A program made the translations under genes and the position numbers. A stretch of 10,468 nucleotides of DNA from Gemmatimonadota bacterium. Lineage in GTDB: Bacteria; Gemmatimonadota; Gemmatimonadetes; Gemmatimonadales; Gemmatimonadaceae. Where the stretch lies: contig JADKAQ010000040.1 in the NCBI GenBank assembly GCA_016719105.1, forward strand, positions 1 to 10,468, in the 5' to 3' direction. The notes under the pieces were generated by a model. That model did not search any database. It was not told the origin of the DNA and was given only the letters and a program-made list of their open reading frames with translations. Below are positions 6,800-10,468 of this stretch, in pieces. How positions within the stretch are numbered: the first letter of the stretch is position 1; each line of letters starts with the position of its first letter.

Positions 6800-7725
6800 G
6801 GCTGCGGAATGGGTGGAGGATCGCCGCCGACGACTCGGCGGATGACGCCGTCTCCCTTGGCGAGCGCCGCTTCGGCGCCCTCCTTGTCGACGCCAAGCAG
6901 GTGCATGACGATCGCCAGCTTCACGCGCCCGTCGGCGCGGGCGATGAGCGCGCGCGCCTCGTCGCGGGTGACGTGGCAGACTTCCATGATGATGCGCTGG
7001 CTGCGATCGACGAGCTTGAGGTTGGTCGCACGCAGGTCGACCATCAGGTTCCCGAACGTCTTCCCCACGCGGATCATCGCCCCGGTGGTGAGCATGTTGA
7101 GCACGAGCTTGGTCGCCGTCCCGGCCTTGAGGCGCGTGGAGCCGGTGACGAGTTCGGGGCCGGTGACGGGGACGATGAGGTGATCGAGCGTGGAGGCGAA
7201 GGCCTCGTCGATGGGGGTGCAGGCGATGAGCCCGACCGCTGCGCCGCGCGCCTTGGCTCTCGTTAGGGCGCCCCGTACGAAGGGCGTCGTCCCCGACGCG
7301 GCGATGCCGATCAGCACATCGTGCGCATTGATCCCGTACTCGTCGACCGTCGTCGCCCCCTGCTCCGGGCTGTCCTCGGCCCCTTCCTGCGCGCGGAAGA
7401 CCGCCTCGGTACCGCCGGCGATGATCCCCTGCACCAGCTCCGGATCGCTGCCGAAGGTTGGCGGGCACTCGCTGGCGTCGAGGATGCCGAGTCGTCCCGA
7501 GGTCCCGGCGCCGACGTAGAAGAGGCGCCCACCGGTGCGGAAGGCGTGCTCGATGCGGCTGATGGCGCTGGCGATCTGTTCGCGCTGCGTGGCGACCGCG
7601 TCAGGGACTCGGCGGTCCTCAGCGGTCATGATATCGACGATCTCGAGCGGCGTGGCGAGGTCGATGTTGGCCGAGCGCGGGTTGCGGTGTTCGGTGATGC
7701 GAGGGTCGAGCGCTCGAGGAGGCAC
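6796..7725 (-). CDS. murQ: N-acetylmuramic acid 6-phosphate etherase
   Basis: The 309-residue product cleaves the lactyl ether of MurNAc-6-phosphate to yield GlcNAc-6-phosphate and D-lactate, the step after AnmK. Signatures of this SIS-domain family are clear: TEHRNPRSANID (11-22), YVGAGTSGRLGILDASECPPTFG (70-92), AQEGAEDS (112-119), GIAASGTTPFV, GSTRLKAGTATKLVLNML and FGNLMVD. Glu86 in DASECPP and Glu117 in EGAEDS align with E. coli MurQ Glu83 and Glu114, the reported catalytic pair. The start is a judgement. No ATG lies near the expected N-terminus, so GTG at 7725 is used because it leaves only 10 residues before the conserved TEHRNPRS. A TTG at 7827 would add 34 atypical residues and touch the divergent gene's start. 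No Shine-Dalgarno is visible. It is the first gene of the murQ-anmK operon. Regulators of the MurR type were not seen here. Confidence 0.96.
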   Translation of the reverse strand: MPPRALDPRITEHRNPRSANIDLATPLEIVDIMTAEDRRVPDAVATQREQIASAISRIEHAFRTGGRLFYVGAGTSGRLGILDASECPPTFGSDPELVQGIIAGGTEAVFRAQEGAEDSPEQGATTVDEYGINAHDVLIGIAASGTTPFVRGALTRAKARGAAVGLIACTPIDEAFASTLDHLIVPVTGPELVTGSTRLKAGTATKLVLNMLTTGAMIRVGKTFGNLMVDLRATNLKLVDRSQRIIMEVCHVTRDEARALIARADGRVKLAIVMHLLGVDKEGAEAALAKGDGVIRRVVGGDPPPIPQP

Positions 7726-7826
7726 GCGAGAGGACGGTCGAGGGTAGCAGGGAGGGACGCGCTGTCTCCCCCAGATGGCTGGGGGTAACTTACCCTCGCG
7801 CCGAGAGCGGTCACAACGGAGCGACA
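7726..7826. promoter_or_regulatory. Divergent promoter region with a 13-bp palindrome
   Basis: This 101-bp gap lies between the murQ start and the beta-barrel gene start. It contains the perfect palindrome GGGTAACTTACCC (7783-7795: arms GGGTAA/TTACCC, central C), the least GC-rich spot in the gap and 31 bp before the barrel ATG. It could be an operator or overlap a -10 box. A good Shine-Dalgarno, GGAG (7818-7821), precedes the ATG at 7827 by 5 nt. No regulator gene is nearby, so operator function is a guess. Confidence 0.45.
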
Positions 7827-8504
7827 ATGCGTACGGGGATGAAGCGGACGATGGTGGTCGCGTGGGCGATCACTTTACTGATGTCGATGGCCATGCCCCT
7901 GTCGGTGGGTGCGCAGGACCGGCGTGGCCCTCGCCGCATGGGGGGCTTTGGCGGGCCGACGTGGTGGGTGTCGGCGTGGGGCGGCTATCAGTGGTCCGAT
8001 CAGGTGGGCGACCCGGGGACCAAGTCGACGTGGGACTTCGACTCCAACTGGTCGGTGCGCTTCACCGCGGAGCGCGAGGTGGCGCCACGCACGACGATTG
8101 GCGCGGTCTTCAACTATGCGCGCCTCCCGCTCGGCATTTTCGGGAGCGCATCGTCAGCGAGTTGCCGTCCGCGCTGCGGGGCCGAGGCGACGACGGTGCA
8201 GTACGGGCTCATGGCGCGCTCGGGGGGCGGACGGGGATTTCACCTGGTGTACGAGGGGTTCGTGGGGGCGCTGCGCTACAGCAACTTCACCGTCGTTCCG
8301 GCGGGGGCCACCGAGTACGACGGGCTGACGAACACCGACTTCGCGTACTCGTTCGGCACGGGGATCGGCTACGGGCTTTCGCGCGACTTCGAGTTGGCGG
8401 CGATGTTCGACTACGGGTCGAGCATGCACGAGAAGTCGAACGACCTGTTCCAGCGGCGCACGACGCGGCACTACACGACGCGGCTGGGGTTGCGGGTGGG
8501 GTTT
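7827..8504 (+). CDS. Exported outer-membrane beta-barrel protein (no stop codon at its natural end)
   Basis: GGAG at 7818-7821 supports the ATG at 7827. Residues 1-30 form a classical signal peptide (MRTGMKRTMV, hydrophobic core, cleavage after SVGAQ). The mature part alternates short aromatic beta-strands (WWVSAWGGYQW, WSVRFTAEREV, TTIGAVFNYARL, TTVQYGLMAR, FHLVYEGFVGALRY, FAYSFGTGIGYGL, FELAAMFDYG) and finishes with YTTRLGLRVGF at residues 216-226. A last strand ending in Phe is the usual C-terminal BAM recognition signal of outer-membrane barrels. The size fits an eight-stranded barrel of the OmpW/OmpA-like type. There is an oddity: the codon after Phe226 is AGC, not a stop, and the frame stays open through a WGQS repeat and the whole first part of the gamma-glutamyltransferase, to TAA at 9822-9824. 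The end given here is the natural domain end. Ligand and function are unknown. Confidence 0.75.
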
Positions 8505-8510
8505 AGCGGC

Positions 8511-8584
8511 TGGGGTCAGAGCTGGGGTCAGAGCTGGGGTCAGAGCTGGGGTCAGAGCTGGGGTCAGAGCTGGGGTCTGACCCC
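8511..8584. repeat. 12-bp tandem repeat array (TGGGGTCAGAGC x5) ending in a palindrome
   Basis: Five perfect copies of TGGGGTCAGAGC occupy 8511-8570. A sixth, diverged copy (from 8571) merges into the palindrome GGGGTCTGACCCC (8572-8584; arms GGGGTC/GACCCC, central T). As 12 is a multiple of three, every copy reads WGQS in the barrel frame and copy-number change would not alter the frame. The array starts two codons after the last barrel strand. The GGGGTCAGA/TCTGACCCC word resembles dispersed palindromic repeats seen in other bacterial genomes; no transposase is nearby. Confidence 0.92.
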
Positions 8585-8657
8585 GAGGGCGGTCCTTGAT
8601 CGCGCGTGGTGCGGGGGCAGATTCCGTGCGTTCGACTCACTCCTCGCCTTCTTCGCC

Positions 8658-10431
8658 ATGACCGCCATGCTCGTGTCGCGTCGTTCGCTTGTGTTCGCAC
8701 TCCTCGCGCTGGGGGCGTGTCGCGCGCCGGCCCCCTCCGGTGCGCTGCGCTCCACGGAGCCGGCGATTCCGCCGCGGCAGGCGGTGACCTTCCCCGAGGG
8801 GTGGCGCTTCAAGGCTGGCGAGAAGGCGGCATTCGGCGAGCGGTTCATGATCGCGTCCAACCAGGTGCTGGCCTCGGACGCAGGGAACGAGGTCATTCGC
8901 GCCGGCGGGAACGCGGTCGACGCGGCGGTCGCGGTGGGGTTCGCGCTGGCGGTGACGTATCCCGTGGCAGGGAACATCGGGGGCGGCGGCTTCATGGTGA
9001 TCCGCATGGCCGACGGGCGCGCGGCGACCATCGACTACCGCGAAGTCGCGCCGCTCGCCGCCAGCCGCAACATGTACCTCGACGCCAAGGGGAACCCGAC
9101 CAACGAGAGCATCATCGGCTACAAGGCGTCGGGGGTCCCCGGCGCGGTGGCGGGGATGGCCGAGGCGCTCAAGAAGTACGGGACGATGACGCTGGCGCAG
9201 GCCATGGCGCCGGCGATTCGGCTGGCGCGCGATGGCTTCGTGGTCGACTCGCAGTTCTACCTGAGCCTCAAGTCGAGCCAGGGCTACATCGGGCGCTTCG
9301 ACGCCAAGGACGTCTTCTACCAGAACGGCGAGCCGGTGAAGCTGGGGACGCTGTTCAAGCAGCCGGCGCTCGCCCGCACGTTGCAGCTGATTGCCGACAA
9401 GGGGCCCAACGTCTTCTACCGCGGCGAGGTGGGTGATTCGCTGGTGGCGGCGATGCAGCGTGGTGGCGGGATCATCACCTCGCAGGACCTCGCGCAGTAC
9501 AAGGCGATCTGGCGCACGCCGATCAGGAGCACCTATCGCGGCTACGCGATGTACTCCATGCCCCCGGCCTCGTCAGGCGGGATCGTGGTGACCGAGGCGC
9601 TCAACATCATGGAGGCGATGGGCGAGACGACGCCGGCGTGGGGGACGGCGGCGTACGCGCACCAGCTCGGGTCGGCGTATCAGCTCGCCTTCATCGACCG
9701 CAACAGCAAGCTGGGGGGACCCGGCCTTCGTGAAGGTCCCGCTGGAGCAGCTCACCGACAAGAACTACGCCAAGGAGCTGGCGCGGACCATCGACCCGCG
9801 GCGCAAGACGCCGACACCGCCTAACGCCACGCCCATCTCCGACGGGCTGCACACCACGCACTACTCGGTGGTGGACGACAAGGGGAACGCGGTGGCGACG
9901 ACGACGACGCTGAACAACGGCTACGGGTCGGCGGTGTACCTCAAGAACGTCGGCTTCTTCATGAACGACGAGATGGACGACTTTGCCGCAGCGCCGGGGA
10001 AGCCGAACATGTTCGGGCTCGTGCAGGGGGAGGCGAATGCGATCCAGCCCGGGAAGCGCATGCTGAGCGCCATGTCGCCGACCATCGTGCTCGACCCGCA
10101 GGGAGAGCTGCTGCTCGTGGTTGGAGCCGCCGGCGGCCCGCGCATCATCACCGCCACCTCGCAGGTGATCCTCAACGTGATCGACCACCGCATGTCGCTC
10201 GCCGACGCCATGCGCGCGCCGCGCATGCATCACCAGGCGCTGCCCGACACGCTGATGATCGAGACCAACGGGCTGACGAAGGAGACCGAAGCGGGGCTCA
10301 GGGGGATCGGCCACGGCGTGCGCTACCTCGGCTCGCTCGCGAACGTGAACGCGGTGATGCGGGTGAAGGGAGGATGGGAGGGGGTGTCGGAGCCGCGGGT
10401 CGGCGGGACTGGGGGGACGTCGGCGCGGTAG
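8658..10431 (+). CDS. ggt: Gamma-glutamyltransferase lipoprotein, interrupted by a one-base frameshift
   Basis: With one base removed at 9713-9718 the gene encodes 590 residues, the usual length for this family of self-cleaving hydrolases/transferases acting on glutathione and other gamma-glutamyl compounds. The start MTAMLVSRRSLVFALLALGAC carries a lipobox (LGAC, lipid Cys21), so the enzyme should be membrane-anchored outside the cytoplasm; ATG at 8667 is an alternative. Large-subunit signatures are NAVDAAVAVGFALAV (85-99), PVAGNIGGGGFMVIR (102-116), IDYREVAP with Arg128, and MPPASSGG. The small subunit begins at the catalytic Thr399 in TTHYSVVD (codon 9853-9855). Asn419, Asp441 in MDDF, the lid-loop segment PGKPNMFGLVQG and GAAGGPRI follow. 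Ala471 in MLSAMSPT replaces a Ser of E. coli GGT (PLSSMSPT). The frame shifts after DRNSKLG: CTGGGGGGACCC should read with five Gs to give LGDPAFVKVPLEQL. As sequenced, the catalytic subunit (frame 9730-10431) is separated. The upstream frame is continuous with the beta-barrel gene. Confidence 0.92.
9713..9718 (+). other. Frameshift site in a G6 homopolymer
   Basis: Before this run the transferase reads FIDRNSKLG; after it the conserved DPAFVKVPLEQLTDK continues only in the +1 frame. Five Gs would restore the frame exactly. Left as is, translation ends at TAA 9822-9824, before catalytic Thr399. A sequencing or assembly error, a true mutation, or a phase-variable tract all fit. Confidence 0.9.
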
Positions 10432-10468
10432 CCTGCGCCGGAAGTGAGCGGGGCCGGCGGTTGCAGGC

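Noticed and set aside
6799..7468. N-terminal extension of the anmK frame up to 7468
   Set aside because: The extra part reads murQ out of frame and is Arg-rich; the ATGA overlap and family length fix the anmK start at 6799.
8511..8584. Insertion sequence or transposase gene at the tandem repeat
   Set aside because: Only 74 bp of repeat is present, with no transposase reading frame and no flanking duplication.
53..9826. Integron attC sites, because GCCTAAC/GTTAGGC matches the core word
   Set aside because: The copies are single, mostly inside conserved coding sequence, without paired R/L boxes, cassettes or an integrase gene.

Overview
The window is a very GC-rich bacterial chromosome segment, roughly 70% GC by eye, with dense, mostly short-spaced genes. 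The encoded proteins (signal peptides, a lipoprotein, an outer-membrane beta-barrel, peptidoglycan recycling enzymes) point to a diderm. Overall style and gene types look most like Gemmatimonadota, but this is inference because no rRNA or other marker gene is present.

Layout, left to right. (1) Positions 1-1228, minus strand: the N-terminal 409 residues of an exported protein, probably an N-acetylmuramoyl-L-alanine amidase, running off the left edge. (2) 1412-2554, plus: a PP2C-type Ser/Thr phosphatase with a C-terminal membrane anchor, divergent from gene 1. (3) 2604-2720: a near-perfect long inverted repeat between two convergent genes. (4) 2783-4234, minus: a NagZ-type family 3 beta-N-acetylhexosaminidase. 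(5) 4425-5291, plus: a membrane-anchored DUF6544-type protein of unknown function. (6) 5334-5558: a second, larger member of the same inverted-repeat family, again between convergent genes. (7) 5678-6799 and 6796-7725, minus: anmK and murQ, overlapping by the four bases ATGA. (8) 7827-8504, plus: an exported outer-membrane beta-barrel protein, whose frame has no stop and runs through a 12-bp tandem repeat into (9) 8658-10431, a gamma-glutamyltransferase lipoprotein. The latter is interrupted by one extra G in a G6 run.

The functional theme is cell-wall turnover. An amidase would release peptides, NagZ would free 1,6-anhydroMurNAc, AnmK would phosphorylate it to MurNAc-6-P, and MurQ would convert that to GlcNAc-6-P plus D-lactate. 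The PP2C phosphatase, the DUF6544 protein and the transferase are neighbours with no proven role in that pathway.

The most unusual features are at the DNA level. They are the paired hairpin repeats at both convergent junctions with T-runs on each strand, the heptamer CCTAACG occurring ten times where about one is expected, and the repeat-linked in-frame fusion of barrel and transferase followed by a homopolymer frameshift. I found no CRISPR array, tRNA, rRNA, transposase gene or phage gene.
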